Under the pieces are notes generated by a model, which saw only the letters and a program-made list of their open reading frames with translations, made no database searches and was not told the origin of the DNA. A stretch of DNA of 39,296 nt from Bacteroidales bacterium (GTDB taxonomy: Bacteria > Bacteroidota > Bacteroidia > Bacteroidales > WRLA01), in the NCBI GenBank assembly GCA_028710155.1, contig JAQUSR010000005.1, positions 1-39,296 of the forward strand, written 5' to 3'. Within the stretch, counting starts at the first letter, position 1; each line of letters begins with the position of its first letter. Below are positions 19,097-28,114 of the stretch, piece by piece. The translations under genes and the position numbers were made by a program.

Positions 19097-20296
19097 ATGC
19101 CAAAGATTTCTCAAAAAGGTATTACAATGCCTGCTTCACCGATCAGAAAATTGGTACCATTTTCAGATGAAGCCAAAAAAAAGGGACGCAAAGTGTATCA
19201 TTTAAATATCGGACAACCTGATATTGAAACACCAAAAGTTGCTTTAGATGCCATACATCATTACAAAGAAGATGTTGTAGCTTATAGCCATTCCGCCGGA
19301 AATATCACCTATCGCGAAAAGATGATCGGCTATTACAAAAAACAAAACATCAACATCACAGCCAACGACATCATCGTTACTACAGGAGCATCAGAAGCCA
19401 TCATGTTTGCCATGCAGGCTTGTTTAAATCCGGGCGATGAAATCATTATTCCGGAACCGTTTTATGCCAATTACATTGGTTTTGCCGTTCCTGCCGGTGT
19501 AACAATCACCCCGATTCCATCTTCCATCGAAAGCGGTTTTGCTTTACCGCCGGTTGCAGAATTCGAAAAAGTGATCACGCCGAACACCAAAGCCATCATG
19601 ATTTGCAACCCCAACAACCCGACCGGTTATCTTTATTCAAAAGACGAATTAATGATTTTACGCGATTTAGCGTTAAAATACGATTTGTATCTATTTGCTG
19701 ATGAGGTTTATAGAGAATTTTGTTATGACGGCATCCACCATTTTTCAGTAATGGAATTAGCCGGATTGGAAAACAATGTTGTTCTTTTTGATTCAGTTTC
19801 AAAACGTTACAGCGCTTGTGGTTTTCGTATCGGCTGTGTGATCTCAAAAAACAAAGAATTGATGGCAACGATCATGAAATTTGCTCAAGCTCGTTTAAGC
19901 CCGCCGAGTTTCGGACAAGTGGCAGCCGAAGCCGCTTTAGATACTCCGGAAGAGTATTTTTCAAAAGTTTTAGAAGAATATACCCAAAGACGCAATGTCA
20001 TCGTTTCTTCCATTAACAATATGAAAGGCTGCTTGTGTCCCAATCCGAAAGGCGCTTTTTATGCTGTAGCTCGCCTTCCGATTGATAGTAGCGACCGTTT
20101 TTGTCGTTGGTTATTAGAAGATTTTGAATATGAAAATGAAACCGTTATGATGGCACCGGCCTCAGGTTTCTATTCCACCAAAGGTTCAGGAGAAAACGAA
20201 GTAAGAATCAGCTATGTGTTAAAAGTAGAAGATTTAAAAAGAGCCATGTTTTTGTTAGAACAAGCCCTTAAAGTTTACCCCGGACGCACCATATAA
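19097..20296 (+). CDS. Class I PLP-dependent aminotransferase (aspartate aminotransferase-like)
   Basis: 399 aa. LNIGQPDIETP, IMICNPNNPTGYLYSKDEL, FADEVYREFCYDG and LFDSVSKRYSACGFRIGCVIS (PLP lysine region). Confidence 0.93.
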   Translation: MPKISQKGITMPASPIRKLVPFSDEAKKKGRKVYHLNIGQPDIETPKVALDAIHHYKEDVVAYSHSAGNITYREKMIGYYKKQNINITANDIIVTTGASEAIMFAMQACLNPGDEIIIPEPFYANYIGFAVPAGVTITPIPSSIESGFALPPVAEFEKVITPNTKAIMICNPNNPTGYLYSKDELMILRDLALKYDLYLFADEVYREFCYDGIHHFSVMELAGLENNVVLFDSVSKRYSACGFRIGCVISKNKELMATIMKFAQARLSPPSFGQVAAEAALDTPEEYFSKVLEEYTQRRNVIVSSINNMKGCLCPNPKGAFYAVARLPIDSSDRFCRWLLEDFEYENETVMMAPASGFYSTKGSGENEVRISYVLKVEDLKRAMFLLEQALKVYPGRTI

Positions 20297-20339
20297 AAGA
20301 TTAAGAGTTTTTTTTTGTTTTCATGTTTTTAATTTTTTT

Positions 20340-20370
20340 CGGGCTTGGAAGATTCCAAGCCCGTTTTTTT
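20340..20370 (+). terminator. Rho-independent terminator after the aminotransferase gene
   Basis: CGGGCTTGGAAGATTCCAAGCCCGTTTTTTT: 11-bp perfect stem with a T tract. Confidence 0.85.
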
Positions 20371-20382
20371 CTACTAAAAAAC

Positions 20383-20390
20383 TACCTTTG
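20383..20390 (+). promoter_or_regulatory. Bacteroidetes -7 box (TACCTTTG) for radC
   Basis: TACCTTTG 19 nt upstream of ATG 20409; the ORF-track TTG start at 20388 lies inside this box. Confidence 0.6.
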
Positions 20391-20408
20391 CAACACAATT
20401 TTTCAATA

Positions 20409-21131
20409 ATGAATGTTGGAATTAAATCATGGACAAAAGCGGATCGTCCGCGAGAAAAGTTAATAGAAAAAGGGGCAGCGGCACTTACTAATGCCGAATT
20501 TATTGCCATCCTTTTGTCGTCGGGCAACAAAAAAGAGCGTGCCGTCGATTTAGCTCGTCGGATGTTGAACGATAGTCAACAACAATTAAAAAAATTTTCG
20601 TCTCACACTGTTCAATCTCTCTCTCAATATGCAGGCGTTGGCGTTGCTAAAGCTGTTACCATATTAGCTGCCATTGAATTAGGCAACAGACGAATGAGCG
20701 AAATTCCTACAGAAAAAAAGATTTTGACGGCAGACGACATCTTTACCGTCATGTATCGATACACCGTCAACCAACCCTATGAAACCTTCTGGGTTGCTTT
20801 TTTAAACATGAATAATTGTTTGATTTCGACAAAAAAAATTAGCGACGGCGGTTTATGCTCTGTTACCATCGATCCCAAAAAAATCATTAAATTGGCGTTA
20901 GACGAACGAGCTTCTTCAATAATTTTGTGCCATAATCATCCCTCCGGCAACCTTCAACCCAGCAATGAAGATATTTTTTTAACAAAAACCATCCACAACA
21001 TGTGCAACGTTATGGGCATCACGTTAACGGATCATATCATTATTTGCGATAATCAATATTTTAGCTTTATAAATAACCCATCATTGAAATACATTTTTAA
21101 CAATGAACCTTCACACCCTGATTCTCTTTAG
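20409..21131 (+). CDS. radC: RadC family protein (JAB/MPN domain)
   Basis: SWTKADRPREKLIEKGAAALTNAEFIAILL, LSQYAGVGVAKAVTILAAIELGNR and metal-binding ILCHNHPSGNLQPSNED. Confidence 0.95.
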   Translation: MNVGIKSWTKADRPREKLIEKGAAALTNAEFIAILLSSGNKKERAVDLARRMLNDSQQQLKKFSSHTVQSLSQYAGVGVAKAVTILAAIELGNRRMSEIPTEKKILTADDIFTVMYRYTVNQPYETFWVAFLNMNNCLISTKKISDGGLCSVTIDPKKIIKLALDERASSIILCHNHPSGNLQPSNEDIFLTKTIHNMCNVMGITLTDHIIICDNQYFSFINNPSLKYIFNNEPSHPDSL

Positions 21132-21684
21132 CGTTGGTTTTGCCATGGCTTTCATAGCCCTCGGAATCGGTGCCAACGCCGCTTTCAAAACCAAAGAACG
21201 CATTACCTTATACCAAATGCAATTTGCCCTTTTCATGGCAGTGTTCAATTTCTGCTTCTACTATATCGGCATTTGGGCATCACGTCTATTAATGGATTTA
21301 CTTTCCATTCGTTACATCATTGTAGCCATGATTATGTTTATTTTGTGTATCAAAACCATTCTCAACCACTATCAATATAAAGCAGAAGACAACTATTATA
21401 ATTTGAATCGCCTTCCTATAAAAATTGTTTTGGCAGCAGCAGCGGGCATCAATTCTTTTCTTTGCGGCATTGCCCTAACTTTAGGCAATTATGAACATCT
21501 AAAATCGGCACTACTCTCTTCTGTTTTAGTTTTTATCGGCTCTTTACTCGGTGCCGGACTCCCTCCCAAAAAAGCTTTAATAGTTTCAAAATGGCATCCG
21601 GCATTCATCGGAAGTTTCCTTTTTTTAGCTATCGGTATTATTTTTGTATTAAAACATTTCGGGAAAATCTCATTTTATTATTGA
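21103..21684 (+). CDS. MntP/DUF204-like integral membrane protein
   Basis: 193 aa, about six hydrophobic helices in two similar halves (GFAMAFIALGIGANAAFKTK; AGINSFLCGIALTLGNYEH); overlaps the radC end. Confidence 0.45.
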   Translation: MNLHTLILFSVGFAMAFIALGIGANAAFKTKERITLYQMQFALFMAVFNFCFYYIGIWASRLLMDLLSIRYIIVAMIMFILCIKTILNHYQYKAEDNYYNLNRLPIKIVLAAAAGINSFLCGIALTLGNYEHLKSALLSSVLVFIGSLLGAGLPPKKALIVSKWHPAFIGSFLFLAIGIIFVLKHFGKISFYY

Positions 21685-21748
21685 TTCTCAATTTGTTATC
21701 ATCAAATAAAATATTTTTCAAAATTGTATTTTCTAATTCAAAAAGGAT

Positions 21749-21756
21749 TACCTTTG
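21749..21756 (+). promoter_or_regulatory. Bacteroidetes -7 box (TACCTTTG) for tRNA-Pro
   Basis: TACCTTTG 11 nt upstream of the mature tRNA. Confidence 0.6.
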
Positions 21757-21767
21757 CACCCGCAATT

Positions 21768-21842
21768 CGGGGTATAGCGTAGCCCGGCTATCGCGCCTGC
21801 TTTGGGAGCAGGAGGTCGCAGGTTCAAATCCTGCTTCCCCGA
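21768..21842 (+). tRNA. tRNA-Pro (anticodon TGG); probable attachment site (attL)
   Basis: CGGGGTA/TTCCCCG acceptor; anticodon arm CCTGC-TTTGGGA-GCAGG; T-arm GCAGGTTCAAATCCTGC; tyrosine integrase starts 163 bp downstream. Confidence 0.95.
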
Positions 21843-21911
21843 CAAAAATCGAAGATAAACAACAGTTTTTCAACGATTTACAAATTCAACCACATTTGTT
21901 CTTTTCATAAA

Positions 21912-21987
21912 AGTAGCAAAAACTTGTTTGTTACTTCTTGTTTATCAATCCGATAACGCTTTTGCTACCAAAAAAAAAGTAGCAAAA
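21912..21987. repeat. Cluster of three GTAGCAAAA motifs upstream of the integrase
   Basis: GTAGCAAAA at about 21913 (+), TTTTGCTAC at 21960-21968 (inverted), GTAGCAAAA at 21979-21987 (+). Confidence 0.75.
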
Positions 21988-22005
21988 CAATTAATTTAAT
22001 GTGGT

Positions 22006-23214
22006 ATGGAAAATAAATTCACAAAACCAATCATCAAAAATTTTGACGGCGATTTGTCTAAAAAATGGCATATCTATTACTCTGTATTTGACAAAGTATC
22101 CGATAAAATGAAATATATAAGAGATTATGCCGACCTGCATAAAATCAAAACCGTTGAAGGCAGAATGGAAGCTGCCAAGAAAAAAAGAAATGAAATTGAA
22201 AAAAAATTGAAAAGCGGATGGTCGCCCATCAATTATACCTCTTGTTCCAACAGATTACTCTATCGTTCTGAACGAATATTGACTTCAAGAATGGTCGATT
22301 GCGACACCTTTTCCGGCGTGGCTTCGCATTGGATCGATCACATTCAAGAAAAACTGAGTAACGAAACAATTCGCACTTATGAATCAAAACTTCGGCTTTT
22401 CGGACTTTGGCTCAGAGAAAAAGGACGAGAAAACGACCCGATAATCTCTATCGACAACGACTTCATCCTTGAATTTTTCGATTACATTATTAACGAAAAA
22501 GAGTTATCCGGCAACTCCGTCCGAAAATATAAGGATGCTTTATATAATGTATGGGAATTTGCACGTAAATTAGGCTATATCTACGTCAACGCCATCAACG
22601 CCATTCCCGAATGTTCGCGTATCAACGACAAAACCGCCTATCCACTAACCGTCTCTGAAACAAAAATGCTATTTAACGAAATAAACGGAGACATGACGTT
22701 AGAGTTAGCCTGCAAATTTGAGTTTTATTGCTTTTTGAGACCCGGAAAAGAAATCAGGTTGATGCAAATCTCGTGGATCGACTTTGAACGAGGAATCATC
22801 AATGTGCCGATGGATGTGGTCAAAAACACCAATCCGAAAAACAGAAAAAGCAAACATCCAACAATACCGGACGTCTTTCTAAACGAATTGAAGTATAAAT
22901 GGAATTTACGGAGCTATCCGCCCAATTTTTACGTGCTTGGCAATCATGGTACACCCGGAACAACTCCGTATGGAAAAAATACGTTGAAAATCAGGTTTCA
23001 AAAAATACGTAAAAAATTGGGTTTCCCAGAAAACATCAAACTTTACTCTCTGAAACACACCGGAAACGCTGTATTAGCCGATGCAGGCGTGTCTCTTTAT
23101 GCCATCAAAGAACAAAACGGACACAACAGCATTGCCACCACTGAGCGATACCTGAAGAACAAAGTTGTTACCGTTAATAATGCCATCAAAAGGGCTTTCG
23201 ACAATAACATCTAA
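22006..23214 (+). CDS. Tyrosine recombinase/phage integrase
   Basis: 402 aa. SAM-like N-terminal core-binding region; CFLRPGKEIRLMQ (Arg I), YSLKHTGNAVLADAGVSLYAIKEQNGHNSIATTERYLKNK (box II with catalytic Tyr). Confidence 0.95.
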   Translation: MENKFTKPIIKNFDGDLSKKWHIYYSVFDKVSDKMKYIRDYADLHKIKTVEGRMEAAKKKRNEIEKKLKSGWSPINYTSCSNRLLYRSERILTSRMVDCDTFSGVASHWIDHIQEKLSNETIRTYESKLRLFGLWLREKGRENDPIISIDNDFILEFFDYIINEKELSGNSVRKYKDALYNVWEFARKLGYIYVNAINAIPECSRINDKTAYPLTVSETKMLFNEINGDMTLELACKFEFYCFLRPGKEIRLMQISWIDFERGIINVPMDVVKNTNPKNRKSKHPTIPDVFLNELKYKWNLRSYPPNFYVLGNHGTPGTTPYGKNTLKIRFQKIRKKLGFPENIKLYSLKHTGNAVLADAGVSLYAIKEQNGHNSIATTERYLKNKVVTVNNAIKRAFDNNI

Positions 23215-23217
23215 AAA

Positions 23218-23252
23218 AAAACTGCGGTGATTTTCTTACCGCAGTTTTATTC
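23218..23252. terminator. Bidirectional terminator between integrase and late operon
   Basis: AAAACTGCGGTGATTTTCTTACCGCAGTTTT: 11-bp stem flanked by A/T runs, between convergent genes. Confidence 0.8.
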
Positions 23253-23685
23253 GATGGTTAATTTTTACACCGCCACGCGACCACGTTTTTAGGACGGCAT
23301 CGCCATAATAGTCGGCAACGATAGCTGCAAGATCATCGGTGTTTCGGTCGAGCGGATCGGACATCCAATCACTCTCGGTTCGATAGGTGTAAATTCTGTC
23401 TGCCACTTTCTTTGATCCAACAGCCGGCTGTCCGCGTCCAACGCCAAAGGTACGAAAAGCACCATGCAACGGAAAATGGAAATAAACACGACTAACAACA
23501 TCATCCGATTTTTTCACCGTATAGTTGGTTTTGCGCGACAAACGCTCGTCGGTTTTTCCATGTGTCGGAAACGATGAAGCGTTAGCGCGTGCTGCCACTT
23601 TCACCCGTTCTGCCCATGCTTTGGCTTTTTGATATAGTTCGGCATTCGTAATCAGCGTTCCCTGAATTTTTACATCATTTTCCAT
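23236..23685 (-). CDS. Hypothetical phage protein
   Basis: 149 aa; last gene of the leftward operon, overlaps the upstream gene. Confidence 0.7.
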   Translation of the reverse strand: MENDVKIQGTLITNAELYQKAKAWAERVKVAARANASSFPTHGKTDERLSRKTNYTVKKSDDVVSRVYFHFPLHGAFRTFGVGRGQPAVGSKKVADRIYTYRTESDWMSDPLDRNTDDLAAIVADYYGDAVLKTWSRGGVKINHRIKLR

Positions 23686-24472
23686 TTTTCATGTTTTTGT
23701 TTGATTCAATCACTTCATTCATGCGGTGCAACACCGTGTGTACATTCAATTGAAGATATTGATTCTCGTTGAAATAGTTTTCACCTAAAAGTGTCCGGTG
23801 CACATTGACCCACGAAAAATTGCCCGAATTGCTGTCGGCAGGTTCCTGTGTTTCGCTGTCGTTGCCGCTCATGTAGCTTGGAAATACATTTTTATAGCGT
23901 TCTTCGATTGACACGCGCCGCATCATTCTATAATTTAAAATGATGGCAAACAATGTGGTTTCATCCAATTTTGAAAACAAAGGGAGGCGACGGTCGGTGC
24001 CATATTTGGTAAAAGGTATTCGGATGTCGGTTTCGCCGGTGTAAGGGTCGCGGATGGGACGATACAACACCGCCGCACACTCTTTGAAACGTCCCGAAAT
24101 CAAAAATTGGTCGGCATAAATAAACTCTTCCCACGTTGTATTGCCAAACGACGACTGACAGCCCACCAACTTGCATCCATCAATGGTAACGGAATCGATC
24201 AGCTGACGTGCGGTGGGATGGTTCTCAGGGTCATCCATCCAAGCAACCAACTCTCGTACGGTGTAACGCTGAGCCACCGAAAGTTGATTCCATACCGATG
24301 GTTTGATGTTCAAGATTTCTGCAATATCCGAAAAGATTGTTGCGCTGCCTCTCGACAGTGCCAACAGCCGATGTGCCATCTTCAAATATTGATCGCCCGA
24401 CACTTCGTTGAAGTTTTCCGGTGCCACAATATTCCATGTTTTTTGTTTAAGTGAAATTTCTATGTTATTCAT
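23675..24472 (-). CDS. Hypothetical phage protein
   Basis: 265 aa; overlapping start/stop with neighbours in a compact operon. Confidence 0.75.
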   Translation of the reverse strand: MNNIEISLKQKTWNIVAPENFNEVSGDQYLKMAHRLLALSRGSATIFSDIAEILNIKPSVWNQLSVAQRYTVRELVAWMDDPENHPTARQLIDSVTIDGCKLVGCQSSFGNTTWEEFIYADQFLISGRFKECAAVLYRPIRDPYTGETDIRIPFTKYGTDRRLPLFSKLDETTLFAIILNYRMMRRVSIEERYKNVFPSYMSGNDSETQEPADSNSGNFSWVNVHRTLLGENYFNENQYLQLNVHTVLHRMNEVIESNKNMKNGK

Positions 24473-24989
24473 CTGAAAGGCTGTTATTGGACGATTCTTC
24501 TTCCCATTTCGATACGGTTACCGTTGTGCTAAACGGAGAATCTAATAACAAGGTGTAGCGAAGTCCCACGTATCGTTCCTGCTCGTTTTGCAGGCGACTT
24601 ATATCCGACACCTCTATTTCCATTATGCAATTGAGTGCGTCTTCGCTTTCTTGCATGATTTTACGAACAAACTCGTCTCCAATGATTTCGCACGTTTCAA
24701 AAGCCGTTTCAATATGGTCGAAGTCGCCCGATTCGTCATAATCTTTAACGATGATAAACGAGGTTTCGCGCCGTTTCCATAACGCATTGTTGATGGATTG
24801 AATGGATGCGCCCCATCCCTCTTGCACCACCGCCGGAAAATTGACTTTGTTGCGCAACCCGATGTAAAACTCTTCCAACTCACCCCTGAAAAAGTGATTT
24901 TCGTTGGCTGTGTGGGCAACATCGACATGCGATTCCGACAATTGTTGCATGTAGCGCGAAAAGGCAGTCCCTGTGTAATTGTCATTCAT
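24465..24989 (-). CDS. Hypothetical phage structural protein
   Basis: 174 aa; overlapping operon arrangement; no recognised motif. Confidence 0.7.
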   Translation of the reverse strand: MNDNYTGTAFSRYMQQLSESHVDVAHTANENHFFRGELEEFYIGLRNKVNFPAVVQEGWGASIQSINNALWKRRETSFIIVKDYDESGDFDHIETAFETCEIIGDEFVRKIMQESEDALNCIMEIEVSDISRLQNEQERYVGLRYTLLLDSPFSTTVTVSKWEEESSNNSLSDE

Positions 24990-25357
24990 ATTGCAACATT
25001 TTTAATGATTCGTCTTTCGCAATCCAACCGTTCACAAACTTTGCTTTCTGCAATTTTCAGTTTGTGTTCCACCGAAACCAATTTCAACTCAATATCGTGT
25101 TTGCAGCGTTTGATTTCGATGATTTGTGCGCGCTGAATGTCATCTAATTCGTCTCGTTTTTTTTCATTTTCGATAAACTTGGCAATTTGTTCTTCTTGAA
25201 ATTGCAACTGTTTTTTGAGCGAATCGAACTCAGCAGCATCAACATCAATGGATTGTTGCCTTTCGGACAATTTCCGTTTACGGCGTTCCAAGAAATACAT
25301 AACGATTGTCCACAAATTGGTGCCCGACAAAAGGAATAGAATAATCTCTGATTTCAT
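24986..25357 (-). CDS. Membrane-anchored coiled-coil phage protein
   Basis: 123 aa. N-terminal TM (IILFLLSGTNLWTIVMYFLERRKRK) then heptad-rich charged region. Confidence 0.65.
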   Translation of the reverse strand: MKSEIILFLLSGTNLWTIVMYFLERRKRKLSERQQSIDVDAAEFDSLKKQLQFQEEQIAKFIENEKKRDELDDIQRAQIIEIKRCKHDIELKLVSVEHKLKIAESKVCERLDCERRIIKNVAI

Positions 25358-25374
25358 AACCGAATACTATTATA

Positions 25375-26367
25375 TTATACGACAAATGTTTTTCGATTGG
25401 TGTTATCACGTTTATAGATGGTATTGACCGGTGCTTGCGCGCCTGCAAAAGCTGCATAAGCCGGATATTGATTTATATTGTTGTTGATGTATTGCAAGGC
25501 TGCCGAAAGATAGCGTTCTGCTTTATCGCCAAACCACTTAATGGTGTGTTGCAATTCTTCTTCAGGAAGTTGATTGTCGGAATATTCAGCGTTTTGCTCA
25601 AACAAAATTCCTTTTTCGGTAGGCAATTTCTTAAGTTCGGAAACGCCCTGTTTGAGCGATTGAAAAACAACAAATTTGCGGATATTGCCCATAATGGAGG
25701 CATATTTCGGTAACGATTCATCGCAGGAAATCAACTCTTCGACAAAGGCATTTCCTAATCGGTGTCGCAAATCAATTTGTTCGACATCGGTCATATAATA
25801 CACCATTTTCAGAAACACCAAACGCGAGCGATTGATGTTGTAAATGTCGTTAAACATCGTCGTGTTGCGGATCAACGAGGTAGCGGTGAGCGAATATTCG
25901 GGAAAATCGGTTGCGAACGTTTGCACCCATTCCAGCACTACATCCAATTCGTCAAAACCTTCTGTTTTCAAACTTCGTTTGACAGCCTCGTGTTGATAAC
26001 GATAGAGTTGGTTTTCTTTGGCAACTTTTGTTGATGCTCCGGAATCGGACAGGCTGACGCTCAAAACATCGTATCCGGACCAATAAGCCAAACGAACCAA
26101 CGAAAATTGAACAAACGACAACAATTCGGCATACACCGTCGGAAACGTTGCAGCATTTTCGGATGGCGGCGTGGCTGATACGGCTTGATAGTACGAAACA
26201 AGTCTGCTAAACAAAGCGTTTCCCAACAATGGGATGATGTATTTTTTTTCAGCTGAAGCCAAATAAGGCGACAGGGTTTTAAACGACAAATTGACGTTGA
26301 CCGGCAAATATTTTTTCAATTCTTCGGCTTTCGTGTTCAAGGTTTCTGTAAATAATTGCGGATTCAT
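25375..26367 (-). CDS. DUF6712-like Bacteroidetes phage structural protein
   Basis: 330 aa. LSPYLASAEKKYIIPLLGNALFSRLV and YAELLSFVQFSLVRLAYWSGYDVLSVSLSDSGAS resemble this phage family. Confidence 0.6.
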   Translation of the reverse strand: MNPQLFTETLNTKAEELKKYLPVNVNLSFKTLSPYLASAEKKYIIPLLGNALFSRLVSYYQAVSATPPSENAATFPTVYAELLSFVQFSLVRLAYWSGYDVLSVSLSDSGASTKVAKENQLYRYQHEAVKRSLKTEGFDELDVVLEWVQTFATDFPEYSLTATSLIRNTTMFNDIYNINRSRLVFLKMVYYMTDVEQIDLRHRLGNAFVEELISCDESLPKYASIMGNIRKFVVFQSLKQGVSELKKLPTEKGILFEQNAEYSDNQLPEEELQHTIKWFGDKAERYLSAALQYINNNINQYPAYAAFAGAQAPVNTIYKRDNTNRKTFVV

Positions 26368-26381
26368 GGTTGATGGGTTTG

Positions 26382-27719
26382 TTATGTTAAACTTTCGGTG
26401 GTTGATTTGCCGCTGTCGAGTGTAGTCAATGTGATATTCCGGTATTTCAATTCAACATCGGAAATGCCGTTATACTGCAACATCAACTCAATAGGATCTA
26501 ACACCTGTTGTTTTTCGATGTGCGAAAGAATCATGGAGACCAACAGCCCTTCGCGGATGTCGGAACCCGAACCGGCATTGCCGGAATAGGGTCCGCCAGG
26601 CATTCCGGCTCCCAAAACAGACGGATTCACCATCAACGAAAACAAAATTTCGCTGTTGGCAGCAGCACTGGTGCTCAATCGTTCTTCGGCTTTGATGCTG
26701 TTTTCCAAACGATCAATTTTCCATTGCTCTTCCGATTTCCCCATTTCGTCAAGTGCAAACATGGTGATTAGCGTTTTTTGAGCGTTTTGTTCGCCGATTA
26801 AACTGTTTTCAATCGAATCTAAAAATTTGTCAATTTCGGATTGACGTTCTGCCACCGACTTAAAATTATCGGGTGGAAATTTCTTGTCGAAAAAGGCGTA
26901 AGGAATTTGAACGTGCCACATGATGGACATGGCGTTTTCGTAGGCTTTTTTCAAAAAGGTTGGAATTTTGTGTGCCACATCAATCCATCCGGCATTGTAG
27001 GCACTCTCCCAATCGGCATCGCCATAATAGTCGTTGTTGGAAAAATAGTTTTTGATACGCGGAAACACTACGTGTTTTTTCAATTTTCCTTTGAGCTGTT
27101 GCAGGTGATAGAACGGATCGTCTTCGCTGAGCATGTCATAAACAACGGTGTTGGCTGTATCGGGCGTTCCTCCTTCTTTGAATCCGCCATACACCAACAG
27201 TTTGTCTTTGTTTTCGGAAATTCGGCAATGACGGGCGTTGATGACTTCGGTTCGTATAATTTTAACGAAACTTTCGTTAAAAACCAACAAGGTAAAACAG
27301 TTTCCAAACTTAATCAAATCACGAAAAGCTGCCGTGTGATAGTTGCGAAATGGATAGCCGCGAAGCATATTAAACAGGGTTGTATCGTTGATGACAGATA
27401 GTTGTTCGTTGCCTTTTTCGTCATATCCGGTTACGCGTGTCGGAAACACACCCTGCCCGTAGCAGCAACGCGATTTGTAGTTTAAAGCGGTTCGCAATAC
27501 GGCGGTGCTGCTGATGATTTTTTCGGCTGCATCCGGAAAATCGTTATTCTGACCCCAATTGGCATACCTTATTCCGTTGAAAATGAAATAATCGTCCAAT
27601 TTTTCGGTGCTGCTATAACCTTTGCTTTTTAAATTTTTCGGCATTCCGGTAGTGCTGATCAGCGCGTGTATGCCGCTTGAAATGAGTGGAACCCCTTTTA
27701 GGTTGTGTATGGTATTCAT
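26382..27719 (-). CDS. Phage portal-like protein
   Basis: 445 aa. AVLRTALNYKSRCCYGQGV, FRDLIKFGNCFTLLVFNE and MVNPSVLGAGMPGGPYSGNAGSGSDIREGLLVSMIL are portal-like. Confidence 0.65.
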   Translation of the reverse strand: MNTIHNLKGVPLISSGIHALISTTGMPKNLKSKGYSSTEKLDDYFIFNGIRYANWGQNNDFPDAAEKIISSTAVLRTALNYKSRCCYGQGVFPTRVTGYDEKGNEQLSVINDTTLFNMLRGYPFRNYHTAAFRDLIKFGNCFTLLVFNESFVKIIRTEVINARHCRISENKDKLLVYGGFKEGGTPDTANTVVYDMLSEDDPFYHLQQLKGKLKKHVVFPRIKNYFSNNDYYGDADWESAYNAGWIDVAHKIPTFLKKAYENAMSIMWHVQIPYAFFDKKFPPDNFKSVAERQSEIDKFLDSIENSLIGEQNAQKTLITMFALDEMGKSEEQWKIDRLENSIKAEERLSTSAAANSEILFSLMVNPSVLGAGMPGGPYSGNAGSGSDIREGLLVSMILSHIEKQQVLDPIELMLQYNGISDVELKYRNITLTTLDSGKSTTESLT

Positions 27720-27994
27720 AAAACTACTTGTTGATGATTATACGTTCTAATATTATCGATGGATACCGGATAGATGTGCCCAATGGCATTGCCGTTTTTT
27801 TCGACAGCTTGAACGCCTCGCATACGGTTGGTTTTCTGATTGGCACGAAGTCCTGCGGTTCGAGCATACGGCAACGACACAATCTCGCCGTTTTGTTTGT
27901 AGAACGAAATGGAAAAAAGGGCAAGTTTGCCGTTGGCGGTTTCGTGAAGCTCCATTTCACGAAGGGCATCTACGCGTTTGATGGTGTTTGACAT
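27716..27994 (-). CDS. Hypothetical small phage protein
   Basis: 92 aa; 4-bp overlap with the portal-like gene; candidate promoter 22 nt upstream. Confidence 0.65.
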   Translation of the reverse strand: MSNTIKRVDALREMELHETANGKLALFSISFYKQNGEIVSLPYARTAGLRANQKTNRMRGVQAVEKNGNAIGHIYPVSIDNIRTYNHQQVVL

Positions 27995-28015
27995 TGTTGC
28001 TTTTTTTTATTGTTG

Positions 28016-28051
28016 CAAATGTATCACCCATCGGTTATTTGAGTGTGGACA
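28016..28051 (-). promoter_or_regulatory. Candidate phage late promoter: TGTCCAC-N21-TACATTTG
   Basis: Minus strand TGTCCAC (28045-28051) and TACATTTG (28016-28023) upstream of the gene starting at 27994; similar arrangement at 33414-33448. Confidence 0.5.
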
Positions 28052-28056
28052 AAACA

Positions 28057-28087
28057 AAAAAGGTATCGCACGGGGCGATACCTTTTC
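28057..28087 (-). terminator. Rho-independent terminator inside the late operon
   Basis: AAAAGGTATCGCACGGGGCGATACCTTTT: 12-bp perfect stem with flanking A/T runs, between the 28115-28381 gene and the candidate promoter. Confidence 0.75.
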
Positions 28088-28114
28088 TGCTTGTCGATTT
28101 TTTCTTTAAATCGT

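Noticed and set aside
26841-27401. 186-aa plus-strand ORF inside the portal-like gene
   Set aside because: Antisense shadow ORF; the minus-strand frame has the operon context and portal-like motifs.
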